Assembly: GCF_022565915.1 (NCBI RefSeq)
Contig: NZ_JAJOYX010000002.1
Coordinates: forward strand, 442,293 to 506,292
Direction of reading: 5' to 3'
DNA: 64,000 nt
DNA from: Nesterenkonia sp. LB17
GTDB taxonomy: Bacteria > Actinomycetota > Actinomycetes > Actinomycetales > Micrococcaceae
Under the pieces are notes generated by a model. The model ran no database searches. It saw nothing but the letters and a program-made list of their open reading frames with translations, and had not been told where the DNA came from. Of this stretch, positions 55,887 through 64,000 are shown piece after piece. A program made the position numbers and the translations under genes. Position 1 is the stretch's first letter, and each line of letters starts with the position of its first letter.

Positions 55887-57871
55887 CAGCGGTCCTCCTC
55901 GGTCTCACTAGATGTCACAGTCTCACGCGGGGCCAGGCGCTCATCCGGCGTGTCTGAGTCTTTCGGTGTCTTCTCGGAGCTGCGCTGTCGGGCTGCGGCG
56001 GCGCGTGCGCGGCGCCGCTCGGCGATGGTCATCTGGCCCCATTCGTGATCTGAGATCTCTGGCAGCTCCCGGATCCGGGCCTCCCGCACGTCGTCGGGGC
56101 TCTCTGTCGATCTGGGCAGCGGACTGCTCCGGAGCCCTCCACCGCCGGGGTCTGCGGTGGAGTCGCGCGGGGTCATCGGTCCCGCCGGTCCTGCCGATAC
56201 CACGCTGCTGCGGGCGAAGCGGCCACGGCCGCGGTAGAGCACGTCCACCCCGAGCTCCTTCTCCGAGAGCCCGGAGAACCGCTTGCCCGCGGCGAAGAAC
56301 TTCCTTCGGGCGAGCAGCTGCATCAGCGGGTGGGTGAAGAGGAACACCAGGATGATGTCGATGATCGCGGTCAGACCGAGGGTGAAGGCGAAGCCGCGCA
56401 CGTTGCCCACGGCCACCAGGTAGAGCACCACGGAGGCGATGATGTTCACGGCCTTGGACGCGAGGATGGTGCGTCGGGCGCGGGCCCAGCCGGCTTCGAC
56501 GGCGCCGGGCAGAGATCTCCCCTCGCGCAGCTCGTCCTTGACGCGTTCGAAGTACACGATGAAGGAGTCCGCGGTCAGACCGATCGAGACGATCAGGCCT
56601 GCGATGCCGGCAAGGGAGAGCCGGTATCCGTCGGTCCAGCCCAGCAGGGCGATGGCCCACCAGGTCATCACGCCGGCGACCACCAGCGAGGCGATGGTGA
56701 CCAGGCCCAGTGCGCGGTACTGGAACAACGCGTAGCCGGCGACCAGGACCAGGCCGATGATGCCGGCCATCAGGCCGAGCCGCAGCTGCTCCTCGCCGAG
56801 CGTGGCGGAGATCTGCTGTTCAGACTCGATCTCGAAGCTGATCGGCAGCGAGCCGTAGCGCAGCTGTTCGGAGAGCCCGCGCGCCTCTTCCTCGGTGAAG
56901 TCACCGGTGATCTGCGGGCGGCCGTCGACGATCGCTGCCTGCGTGGTGGGGGCAGAGATGACCTGCCCGTCGAGCATGATGGCGAACTGGTTGCGCGGAG
57001 CCTCGAGGTTGACCAGGCGGGTGGTGGTGTCGCGGAAGGACTCCGTGCCCTCGGAGTCGAAGTTGATGGTCACGGCCCAGCGCCCGGTGGACCCGCCACC
57101 GGGTGACTGCTCCATCCCGAAGCTGGAATCGGCGATGTTGGTCCCGGGGACCTCCACCGGCCCCAGCAGGTATTTCACGCCAGAATTGGGATCGCAGGCG
57201 CTGAGCGGCTCGTCGTCGGCTGCGGCGGCGCGCTCTTCGAGGCTGATCTCGGTGCTGCAGGTGAAGTTCGCGAAATCGGCCGCGACCTCGGGGGTGATCC
57301 AGTTCGGGTCCGAGCCGTTCTCCGGCTCCGCCGTGGGCTCCTCGAAGTCCTCGGGCTGAGCGGCCGGTGCGTCGTCACCCTCTTCCTCGGTGGCCGCGAG
57401 CTCCTCCTCGAGCGCCTCGGCCTCCTCCTCGGTGAGGTCCTCGTCGTCGAGCAGCGTCTGCTGCAGGAAGTCGAGATCCTGCTCCACCTGGATCACGGGA
57501 CGGAACTCCATGTTCGCCGAGGCCTGGATCAGTTCTCGGGTCTCCTCGTCGGGCACGCCGGGCATGCCCACGACGACGTTCTCCGCGCCCTGCGTGGCGA
57601 TCTCGGATTCGGTGACGCCGGAGCCGTCGACACGCTGACGGATGATCTCCACCGCTTGGTCCAGCTGCTCGCCGTCGATCTGCGCATCCCCCTCGACCTG
57701 TGGTGAGAGGACCATCTGGGTGCCACCTTCGAGGTCCAGAGCGAGCAGCGGCGCCCACTGGGCGCGGTCGTCCTGTACGGCGAAGGCAAGAAGCCCGCCC
57801 ATGCCGAGCAGGAGCACGAGCAGAGCGATCAGGGCGCCGCGAGCTTTCGCGACGGGGGTGCGTGGAGCCAT
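55886..57871 (-). CDS. secD: Protein translocase subunit SecD
   Basis: About 661 residues. First helix GALIALLVLLLGMGGLLAF, the conserved LALDLEGGTQMVLSPQ motif and NVVVGMPGVPDEETRELI, then an acidic low-complexity insertion (about 130-170). C-terminal membrane domain has LVLVAGYALFQYRALGL, GLIVSIGLTADSFIVYFERV and FLFTHPLMQLLARRKFF. A Ser/Arg-rich cytoplasmic tail of about 120 residues follows and is longer than in most SecD proteins. ATG 57871 starts 10 bp after the yajC stop; a TTG at 57910 overlapping yajC is the alternative. Confidence 0.95.
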   Translation of the reverse strand: MAPRTPVAKARGALIALLVLLLGMGGLLAFAVQDDRAQWAPLLALDLEGGTQMVLSPQVEGDAQIDGEQLDQAVEIIRQRVDGSGVTESEIATQGAENVVVGMPGVPDEETRELIQASANMEFRPVIQVEQDLDFLQQTLLDDEDLTEEEAEALEEELAATEEEGDDAPAAQPEDFEEPTAEPENGSDPNWITPEVAADFANFTCSTEISLEERAAAADDEPLSACDPNSGVKYLLGPVEVPGTNIADSSFGMEQSPGGGSTGRWAVTINFDSEGTESFRDTTTRLVNLEAPRNQFAIMLDGQVISAPTTQAAIVDGRPQITGDFTEEEARGLSEQLRYGSLPISFEIESEQQISATLGEEQLRLGLMAGIIGLVLVAGYALFQYRALGLVTIASLVVAGVMTWWAIALLGWTDGYRLSLAGIAGLIVSIGLTADSFIVYFERVKDELREGRSLPGAVEAGWARARRTILASKAVNIIASVVLYLVAVGNVRGFAFTLGLTAIIDIILVFLFTHPLMQLLARRKFFAAGKRFSGLSEKELGVDVLYRGRGRFARSSVVSAGPAGPMTPRDSTADPGGGGLRSSPLPRSTESPDDVREARIRELPEISDHEWGQMTIAERRRARAAAARQRSSEKTPKDSDTPDERLAPRETVTSSETEEDR

Positions 57872-57881
57872 AGGAGGAGAA

Positions 57882-58223
57882 TCAGTCCTCTGTGGTGGCG
57901 GCGGGTTCAACCACCTGCTGGATGGCGCCGATCAGGAAGTCCACGCGGTCACCGGAGCTGAACTCCAGGGTGAGTCGCTGGGCCTCCTCATCGCGGGACA
58001 CCACGGTGCCGACCATTCCGCCGGCGGTGACCACCTGGGCACCGACCACGGCGCCGCCGCGGGCCTTGGTCTGCTCGTCGCGCATCTTCTTCCCACGACG
58101 GAAGGTGAGGAACATGAAGATCGCCAGGATGGCGATCATGATCAGCAGGAACGGGTCCAGCGCGGGACCGCCGCCGCCGCCTTCAGCGGCTGACAGCTGG
58201 GCGTAGTAGAGCGAAGCATTCAC
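57882..58223 (-). CDS. yajC: Preprotein translocase subunit YajC
   Basis: 113 residues. One transmembrane segment (PFLLIMIAILAIFMFLTF) followed by the basic RRGKKMRDEQTK and a beta domain (VVTAGGMVGTVVSRDEEAQR, DRVDFLIGAIQQVVEP). It forms the SecDF-YajC holoenzyme with the next two genes. The GTG at 58223 (NASLYYAQL) is chosen; a TTG at 58235 is possible. First gene of the secDF cluster. Confidence 0.92.
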   Translation of the reverse strand: MNASLYYAQLSAAEGGGGGPALDPFLLIMIAILAIFMFLTFRRGKKMRDEQTKARGGAVVGAQVVTAGGMVGTVVSRDEEAQRLTLEFSSGDRVDFLIGAIQQVVEPAATTED

Positions 58224-58257
58224 GGATCGGGCCAATCTCTCGTCGCGGGATGTTCTC

Positions 58258-58294
58258 GGCCAGCTGGCGGATCTTCAACCCGTGGGAGCTGGCC
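58258..58294 (-). terminator. Hairpin between ruvB and yajC
   Basis: GGCCAGCT (58258-58265) and AGCTGGCC (58287-58294), just after the ruvB stop. It may separate the ruv and sec transcripts. Confidence 0.45.
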
Positions 58295-58300
58295 GGGCAT

Positions 58301-59335
58301 TCAACCCGACAGACTATCAGGGTGACGCTCCGGCGGAGTCAGTCCCAGATGCCGCCAGGCCTGGTCAGTGGCGACGCGCCCGCGCGGCGTGCGGGCGAGC
58401 AGGCCCTCGCGCACCAGGTATGGCTCTGCCACCGTCTCCACGGTCTCGGTCTCCTCCCCCACGAGGACAGCGAGAGTGGAGAGTCCCACCGGCCCGCCGT
58501 TGAACTTCAGGCACAGCGCCTCGAGCACCGACCGGTCCAGCCGGTCCAGGCCGCGCTCGTCGACCTCGTACATCTCCAGCGCCTCGGCGGCGGTCGCCCG
58601 ATCCACCTGGGGCACGCGGTGGACCAGCGCCCAGTCCCGCACCCGGCGGAGCAGCCGGTTGGCGATGCGCGGGGTCCCGCGGGAGCGCGCGGCGATCTCG
58701 GCGAATCCCTGACCGGCGACGTTCATGTCCAGCATCGCGGAGGAGCGGCGCAGCACCAGTTCGAGCTCGTCGGTGCTGTAGAACTCGAGCTGCCCGGTGA
58801 AGCCGAACCGGTCGCGCAGCGGCCCGGGAAGCAGGCCCGCGCGGGTGGTGGCCCCCACCAGGGTGAAGGGCGGCAGCTCCAGCGGGATCGACGTCGCGCC
58901 GGCGCCCTTGCCGACGATCACATCGACCCGGAAGTCTTCCATGGCCATGTAGAGCAGCTCCTCTGCCGGCCGGGACATGCGGTGGATCTCGTCGAGGAAG
59001 AGCACCTCACCCTCGGTCAGCGAGGACAGGATCGCGGCGAGGTCCCCGGCGTGCTGGATGGCCGGTCCGGAGCTGATCCGCAGCGGGGCGTTCATCTCCG
59101 CGGCGATGATCATCGCCAGGGTGGTCTTGCCCAGACCGGGAGGCCCGGAGAGCAGCACATGGTCTGAGGCGGTGCCGCGGATCCGGGAGGACTCCAGCAC
59201 CAGGGAGAGCTGACGGCGCACCGTCTGCTGCCCGACGAAGTCGCTCAGCGCCTTCGGGCGCAGCGCCGCCTCCATGGCGCGCTCCTCGGTCATCGAGTTG
59301 CCGCCCACCAGTTCGCGGGGAGCCTCTGCGCTCAC
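58301..59335 (-). CDS. ruvB: Holliday junction helicase subunit RuvB
   Basis: 344-residue AAA+ motor of branch migration. Walker [21 protein letters not shown], Walker [10 protein letters not shown], sensor/arginine-finger region [15 protein letters not shown], and the C-terminal winged helix ending with [14 protein letters not shown]. The N-terminal [20 protein letters not shown] is the RuvB signature. GTG start overlaps the ruvA stop by 4 nt. Confidence 0.97.
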   Translation of the reverse strand: MSAEAPRELVGGNSMTEERAMEAALRPKALSDFVGQQTVRRQLSLVLESSRIRGTASDHVLLSGPPGLGKTTLAMIIAAEMNAPLRISSGPAIQHAGDLAAILSSLTEGEVLFLDEIHRMSRPAEELLYMAMEDFRVDVIVGKGAGATSIPLELPPFTLVGATTRAGLLPGPLRDRFGFTGQLEFYSTDELELVLRRSSAMLDMNVAGQGFAEIAARSRGTPRIANRLLRRVRDWALVHRVPQVDRATAAEALEMYEVDERGLDRLDRSVLEALCLKFNGGPVGLSTLAVLVGEETETVETVAEPYLVREGLLARTPRGRVATDQAWRHLGLTPPERHPDSLSG

Positions 59336-59940
59336 CGGGCACCTCCGAGGCTGCGCAGCGCCTGCCGCAGCACGGTGGAGACATCGGCCTCGACGAGATC
59401 CGGCTGAGCGGCCAGCAGCTTCTCCACGCCGGTGCGGGCGTCCTTCTCGGTCCAGCCCAGCGAGACCAGCGCCTCGCGGACCTGTACGGCCACCTCAGGC
59501 TCAGCGGGTGCGGCGGCCGCCGGTGAGGCGGGCTCGTCGATCACCAGCTTGCCGGCGAGCTCGAGCAGGATCCGCTGCGCGGTCTTCTTCCCGATGCCGG
59601 GGACCCTGGTGAATGCGGCGGTGTCGGACTCGGCGATCGCCTGGTGGACCTCGTGCGGAGTGTGCACGGCCAGCACTGCAAGCGCCATCCTGGGTCCGAT
59701 CCCGGAGATCGAGACCAGAGTGGTGAAGATGATCCGCTCGGAGAGCTCGCAGAAGCCGAAGAGCAGCGGCGCATCGTCCTGACGCGGCACGAAGCTGGTG
59801 TGCAGACGGGCCTCGGTTCCGCGGTGCAGCTCTCCCAGGGTCCTTGGGGTGGCCGAGACGTGCAGGCCGAAGCCGGAGACCTCGACCACTGCATGGTCGG
59901 TGCCGACGTGGAGCACGTCGCCACGGATGGAAGAGATCAT
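59332..59940 (-). CDS. ruvA: Holliday junction subunit RuvA
   Basis: 202 residues binding four-way junctions. N-terminal OB-fold ([20 protein letters not shown]), two helix-hairpin-helix motifs ([17 protein letters not shown] and [19 protein letters not shown]), an Ala/Pro linker and a C-terminal RuvB-binding three-helix domain ([20 protein letters not shown]). Coupled to ruvB; 81 bp after ruvC. Confidence 0.96.
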   Translation of the reverse strand: MISSIRGDVLHVGTDHAVVEVSGFGLHVSATPRTLGELHRGTEARLHTSFVPRQDDAPLLFGFCELSERIIFTTLVSISGIGPRMALAVLAVHTPHEVHQAIAESDTAAFTRVPGIGKKTAQRILLELAGKLVIDEPASPAAAAPAEPEVAVQVREALVSLGWTEKDARTGVEKLLAAQPDLVEADVSTVLRQALRSLGGAR

Positions 59941-60021
59941 TTCTCACCTCACCGTCGCCGCTGGCGACTGGTCACGGACCAGGGGTGCCCCCGGCGCCAT
60001 TAGAACATGTATTCGAACACT

Positions 60022-60741
60022 CTAGCGCGCCCGCTTGGCGGCTTCCATCCAGGCGCGCTGGGCGGGAGTCAGCGCGGCGCCGGACCTGGCTCCGCTCTTC
60101 GGCCCGGGAGACTTCGAACCGGCAGGCTTCGAACTTGCTGCCTGCTGGACACGCTGCAGCGCGGTGGTGGCGCCCTGGTGGGTCTGCGTGGAGCCCGACA
60201 TGTTGAACCGCGCGCCGATCCCGGAGCGCCAGCCGTGGCAGATGGCCACCGCGTAGGCGTCGGTGGCGTCCACCGGGGTGGGCAGGCCGGGGAGCTTCAG
60301 GATCCGCTGCACCATCCGGGCCACTGCCTGCTTATCGGCGTTGCCGTCGTCGGTGACGGCGGCCTTGACCTCCGAGGGGGTGTGCCAGGCCACGGGTATC
60401 CCCCGCGCGGCGGCGGCGGCGATGATCACGCCGGAGGCCTGGGCGGTGGCCACCACGGTGGGCGCATTGTTCTGCGCGAAGACCCGCTCGATGGCCAGGA
60501 CGTCCGGGGCGTACCGGTCCAGCAGCGCCTCTGCGGAGCGCTGGATCGCCAGGATCCGCTCGGCGAGGTCCTGCGCGGCCTTGGTGCCGGTGACCTCCAC
60601 GTGGAGGGACTCGCCGGTGCGGTTGAGGTTCATCTCCACCACGGCGAAGCCGCAGCGGGTCAGTCCAGGGTCCACCCCGAGGATCCGCTGCGCGGTCCGT
60701 GAGGTTCCGGCGGTGCCCGAGACGACGCCCGCCGGGCTCAT
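60022..60741 (-). CDS. ruvC: Crossover junction endonuclease RuvC
   Basis: RNase H-fold resolvase. Catalytic acids: Asp in ILGVDPGLTRCGFAVVE, Glu in LAIERVFAQNNAPTV, the Lys-containing PSEVKAAVTDDGNADK and the Asp pair in VDATDAYAVAICH. 239 residues; a Ser/Lys/Pro-rich basic C-terminal extension of about 55 residues (about 185-239) exceeds the E. coli protein. First gene of the ruvC-ruvA-ruvB order typical of actinobacteria, 48 bp after yebC. Confidence 0.95.
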   Translation of the reverse strand: MSPAGVVSGTAGTSRTAQRILGVDPGLTRCGFAVVEMNLNRTGESLHVEVTGTKAAQDLAERILAIQRSAEALLDRYAPDVLAIERVFAQNNAPTVVATAQASGVIIAAAAARGIPVAWHTPSEVKAAVTDDGNADKQAVARMVQRILKLPGLPTPVDATDAYAVAICHGWRSGIGARFNMSGSTQTHQGATTALQRVQQAASSKPAGSKSPGPKSGARSGAALTPAQRAWMEAAKRAR

Positions 60742-60789
60742 CGAGGCCCCCGCATCATCGTCTGTTCAGGCATGGGGACTGCGCCTGCC

Positions 60790-61548
60790 TCAGTCTTCGG
60801 CTTCGAGGGCGGCCAGCGTCTCCGCGCTGAGGTCTGCGTTGGTGTGCACGTTCTGCACGTCGTCGAGGTCCTCCAGCGCGTCGTGGAGCTTGAAGAACTT
60901 CTTGGCGGCGTCGACGTCGAGGTCCACGGTGACATCGGAGACGAACTCGACCTCGTCGTTGTCCCAGCTCATACCGGCCTCCTCGAGGCCCTTGAGCACC
61001 GCGTGCAGGTCCTGCGGCTCAGCCCGGATCTCGAAGCTGGCGTCGTGTTCGATGAGGTCCTCGACGCCGGCCTCGAGCACGGCGGCCAGGACATCGTCCT
61101 CGCTCAGCTCGGCCTTGGGCAGCTGCACCACGGCCTTGCGCTGGAACATGTAGGCCACGGAGCCGGGGTCCGCGACGGTGCCCCCGGAGCGGGTCACCGC
61201 GATGCGCACCTCCGAAGCCGCGCGGTTGCGGTTGTCGGTGAGGCACTCCACGAGCAGGGCGGAGCCCTGCGGGCCGCGCACCTCGTAGGTGATCTCCTCG
61301 TACTCCACACTGTCCCCGGAGAGTCCCGCGCCGCGCTTGATGGCCCGGTCGATGTTGTCGTTGGGCACGGAGTTCTTCTTCGCCTTGGAGACGGCGAGCT
61401 CAAGCCCGGGGTTGCCGGCGAGGTCGGGGCCGCCGTTGCGCGCCGCCACCTCGATCTGCTTGATATAGCGCCCGTTGAGCTTGGCGCGCTTGGCATCCAC
61501 AGCAGCCTTGCGGTGCTTGGTGTTGGCCCATTTGGAATGGCCGGCCAT
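60790..61548 (-). CDS. yebC: YebC/PmpR-family regulatory protein
   Basis: 252 residues starting [20 protein letters not shown], the family signature; AGGAG lies about 4 nt before ATG 61548. GIPN-like loop here reads [18 protein letters not shown], followed by [20 protein letters not shown] and [20 protein letters not shown]. The family is a conserved DNA-binding or translation-associated factor (recently linked to ribosome stalling in some members). Genes yebC-ruvCAB form the usual actinobacterial cluster. Confidence 0.95.
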   Translation of the reverse strand: MAGHSKWANTKHRKAAVDAKRAKLNGRYIKQIEVAARNGGPDLAGNPGLELAVSKAKKNSVPNDNIDRAIKRGAGLSGDSVEYEEITYEVRGPQGSALLVECLTDNRNRAASEVRIAVTRSGGTVADPGSVAYMFQRKAVVQLPKAELSEDDVLAAVLEAGVEDLIEHDASFEIRAEPQDLHAVLKGLEEAGMSWDNDEVEFVSDVTVDLDVDAAKKFFKLHDALEDLDDVQNVHTNADLSAETLAALEAED

Positions 61549-61609
61549 GGTTCTCCTCGTGAATGACGTCCGAATGATCAGAGTTAACAGTTGCCCGAAG
61601 CAACCGTCG

Positions 61610-61615
61610 TATAGT
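61610..61615 (+). promoter_or_regulatory. Putative -10 element of the M3 peptidase gene (TATAGT)
   Basis: TATAGT lies about 37 bp upstream of the chosen start. A GTTGC-N5-GCAAC inverted repeat (61590-61604) precedes it. No well-spaced -35 is evident. Confidence 0.4.
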
Positions 61616-61651
61616 CTTTCCACCAGCCTATCGGAGAGGACGTTGAGTCTC

Positions 61652-63835
61652 ATGGAGCACACCGAGCGCCCGGCAGCTGTGGACGGCACGACGACGATCG
61701 AGCCGGCTGCGGAGAATCCGCTGCTCGCGGACGGCGCCTTGGACTATGGGTTGGTTGACCTCTCCCTGGTCCGGGACGAGCACTGGCTGCCTGCGCTGGA
61801 AGCCGGGATCACCGCCCAGCGCGACGCGGTGGAGGCCATCGCCGCCGACGGCTCCCCCGCTGAGGTGTCCACCGTGCTGCACCCGCTGGGCCGCTCCCAT
61901 CGGCTGCTCTCCCGTGTGGAGCGGGCGTCCTCCTGCATGTTCTCAGTGCACGCCACGCATGAGCGACAGCAGGTCCAGCGGGAGATGGCCCAGCAGCTGG
62001 CCGGGCACCGGGATTGGCTCACGCTGCACCCCGGGCTCTTCCGCCGCCTCGCCGCCCTGGAGTCTGCTCTCGCGGAGGGGCGCACCAGGGCCACCGCGGA
62101 GCAGCGGAGGATGTTGCAGAAGACCCTTGACCAGGCCCGGGCCGCCGGTGCTGGGCTTGAGGAGGTCACTCAGGACCAGCTGCGCGCGCTCAACCTCGAG
62201 CTCACCGCCGCTGAGACCGCCTATGAACAGCTGCAACGGCATGAGGCTGCCGCCCACGCGGCCTTCTTCTCCGATCCAGCGGAGCTGGAAGGACTCGGCG
62301 ACCAGGAGCTGGCCGCCGCGGAGGCAGCGGCGCGGGAGGCAGGCCACAGAAGCGGAGCGCTGCTGCCCCTGAACCTTCCTGTCCAGCAGGGACCTCTGGA
62401 ACGGATGTCCCGGCGCTCCTCGCGCCGTCGGCTGCACCAGGCCTCCGTCGCCCGCGGCACGCTGACCGACGCCCAGGGCCGGACGACCAGTCAGATCGGT
62501 GGGCAGATCGCTGTGCTGCGGGCGCGCCGCGCGCGGATGCTCGGCTTCGAGCATCACCTGGACAGCGTCTTGCCTTCGCGGACGGCCGAGGACCGCGCCA
62601 GCATCGAGGCGATGCTGCGCACCATCGCCGACGGCGCCCTGGCTCGCTTCGACACCGAGATCCTGACGCTGCGTGAGACTGGGGTGCTTGAGGACGGGCA
62701 GGCCCACTCGGGGGACCCTGTCGGCGCCCAGTCAGACGGCACCGAAGAGCTCCAGCCCTGGGACATCAGCTTCGGCCTCGCTGCCGCGGCGAAGCAGCGG
62801 AACTCGAATGAGATGCACAGCACGAGCCGGCACGCAGCAGCGACTCAGGGGCAGGATGTGCCCCTGGAGGAGGCTCTGCGCCGGGTCTTCGAGGCGGCGT
62901 CCCGGCTCTACGGCATCACGGTGGTCGAACGCGATGACCTGCCCGCTTTCGCCCCCGGAGCGCGCTCCTTCGAGGTGTTCGAGCACTCCGCAGTGCAGCG
63001 CCGCGGTGCCGGCATCGGCCTGTTCCTGCTGGACCTCTATGCTCGGCCGAGCAAATCCGGCGGGGCATGGATGAACTCCTTCTCGGTGTCCTCGACCTTG
63101 ACCGGTTCCGCGCCGGTGGTGATCAACGCGCTGAACATCACCGCCCCGGCCCCCGGGGAGAGGGCCGCACTGACACGAACGGCCATGCGCACGCTCTTCC
63201 ATGAGTTCGGCCACGCCTTGCACGGCCTGCTCGCCGAGGCGGAGTTCGAGGAGCTCTCCGGCACTGCGGTGCCGCGCGACAACGTCGAGTTCCCGTCCCA
63301 GGTCAATGAGATCTTCCAGGAGCTCTTCAGCGGGGGCCTCACCGAGGCCGGGCAGGCGCCGGCAGCGGAGGATCTCTGGGGCAAGGGGTTCAGCACGTTC
63401 GAACACGTGGCCGCCGTCGTCCTGGACCTGGCCTGGCACACGCTTTCGGTGGAAGGGGCCGAGGCCGCCGCCGACGATCCTGAAGCCTTCTCCGCCGCCG
63501 CGCTGGCGGCCTGGGGGCTGGATCACCCGCTAGTGCCCCCGCGGTACGGGACCGGCTTCTTCAAACATATCTTCGCCGGATCCGGCTACGCCGCCGGGTA
63601 CTACTCCTACCTGTGGGCCCAGGTGCTCGCCGCCGACGCCTCCCAGTGGTACCGCGAGCAGCTGGGCCCACACGACAGCTCCGAGCAGAGTCACCAGGCG
63701 CTGGCTGCGGCCGGATCCCATGTGCGCCGCGAGCTGCTGGCACGCGGGAACACTCGGGACCCGCTGGAGTCCTACCGGATCACCTTCGGCAGGAAGCCTG
63801 GGATGGAAGCCCTGATGCGCCAGCTGGGACTCTGA
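61652..63835 (+). CDS. M3 family oligoendopeptidase
   Basis: About 727-residue zinc metallopeptidase of the M3 family (Dcp/oligopeptidase A type), cleaving short peptides in the cytosol. The zinc motif [11 protein letters not shown] is present with the downstream Glu in [15 protein letters not shown]. The C-terminal [20 protein letters not shown] and [20 protein letters not shown] match the Dcp subgroup. ATG 61652 is used; TTG 61643, which has GGAGAGGA closer upstream, is an equal alternative. It is divergent from yebC. Confidence 0.9.
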   Translation: MEHTERPAAVDGTTTIEPAAENPLLADGALDYGLVDLSLVRDEHWLPALEAGITAQRDAVEAIAADGSPAEVSTVLHPLGRSHRLLSRVERASSCMFSVHATHERQQVQREMAQQLAGHRDWLTLHPGLFRRLAALESALAEGRTRATAEQRRMLQKTLDQARAAGAGLEEVTQDQLRALNLELTAAETAYEQLQRHEAAAHAAFFSDPAELEGLGDQELAAAEAAAREAGHRSGALLPLNLPVQQGPLERMSRRSSRRRLHQASVARGTLTDAQGRTTSQIGGQIAVLRARRARMLGFEHHLDSVLPSRTAEDRASIEAMLRTIADGALARFDTEILTLRETGVLEDGQAHSGDPVGAQSDGTEELQPWDISFGLAAAAKQRNSNEMHSTSRHAAATQGQDVPLEEALRRVFEAASRLYGITVVERDDLPAFAPGARSFEVFEHSAVQRRGAGIGLFLLDLYARPSKSGGAWMNSFSVSSTLTGSAPVVINALNITAPAPGERAALTRTAMRTLFHEFGHALHGLLAEAEFEELSGTAVPRDNVEFPSQVNEIFQELFSGGLTEAGQAPAAEDLWGKGFSTFEHVAAVVLDLAWHTLSVEGAEAAADDPEAFSAAALAAWGLDHPLVPPRYGTGFFKHIFAGSGYAAGYYSYLWAQVLAADASQWYREQLGPHDSSEQSHQALAAAGSHVRRELLARGNTRDPLESYRITFGRKPGMEALMRQLGL

Positions 63836-64000
63836 GGCTGGGACCCTGAAGCTGGGTCGGCGGTGTGGAGTACCGGGGTCGGACCTTCATGCGCAAGGGG
63901 GAGCGCACCGAGCCGAAATGGACGGCGGAGTGCCTCCTGGTGGCAAGCCGCGGGAGCATGTCCCGTGACGCTCGCGCTCACTGCCGGCCGGACCAGCCGC
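63836..64000. other. Window end without assigned gene
   Basis: 165 bp. Short open frames on both strands run off the edge but have no recognisable features. Confidence 0.4.

Overview
The window is high-GC DNA from an actinobacterium. The core genes (pepA-lpdA-sucB-lipB-lipA, rpsD-alaS-ruvX, relA, secF-secD-yajC, ruvB-ruvA-ruvC, yebC) point to Micrococcales, probably Micrococcaceae. A Nesterenkonia- or Arthrobacter-like organism is plausible, but this is inferred from gene content and acidic low-complexity linkers; no marker was searched.

Layout. Positions 1-15772 are conserved chromosome: a PAC2-family protein (-), aminopeptidase pepA, the 2-oxo-acid dehydrogenase parts lpdA and sucB, a membrane kinase-like protein (-), the lipoate genes lipB and lipA that modify SucB, a DUF4191-type membrane protein, rpsD, alaS, ruvX and an AbiEi-antitoxin-like gene. 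Positions 52309-63835 are conserved chromosome again, but mostly on the minus strand: relA, secF, secD, yajC, ruvB, ruvA, ruvC and yebC, then an M3 oligopeptidase on plus.

Between them lies an accessory island of about 36.5 kb (roughly 15.8-52.3 kb), dense in insertion sequences and pseudogenes. It opens with a broken serine integrase. It contains IS481 copies (one intact, one frameshifted, one truncated, one degenerate), three IS3 elements (two almost identical intact copies and one dead), four damaged IS110 elements and one damaged ISL3 element. Among the mobile elements are blocks of intact, less GC-rich catabolic genes: (i) a minus-strand C45 acyltransferase/hydrolase-dctQ-dctM-dctP (TRAP transporter) operon followed by an M20 carbamoylase-like hydrolase; (ii) plus-strand M20 deacylase, MFS transporter and DapA-family lyase; (iii) a YtcJ-like amidohydrolase; (iv) a GntR regulator, CaiB-type CoA-transferase and glutaryl-CoA dehydrogenase, which look like a glutarate-utilisation operon, with a collapsed aldehyde-dehydrogenase remnant behind them.

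How they may work together (inference). Blocks i-iii look like uptake and stepwise hydrolysis of N-acyl, N-carbamoyl or amide-bonded amino-acid-like compounds. Two of their promoters carry CRP/GlxR-like sites. Block iv feeds glutarate to crotonyl-CoA and has its own 14-bp palindromic operator. The converging orientation of alaS-ruvX and relA-to-yebC around the IS-rich island suggests the island marks a chromosomal rearrangement breakpoint.
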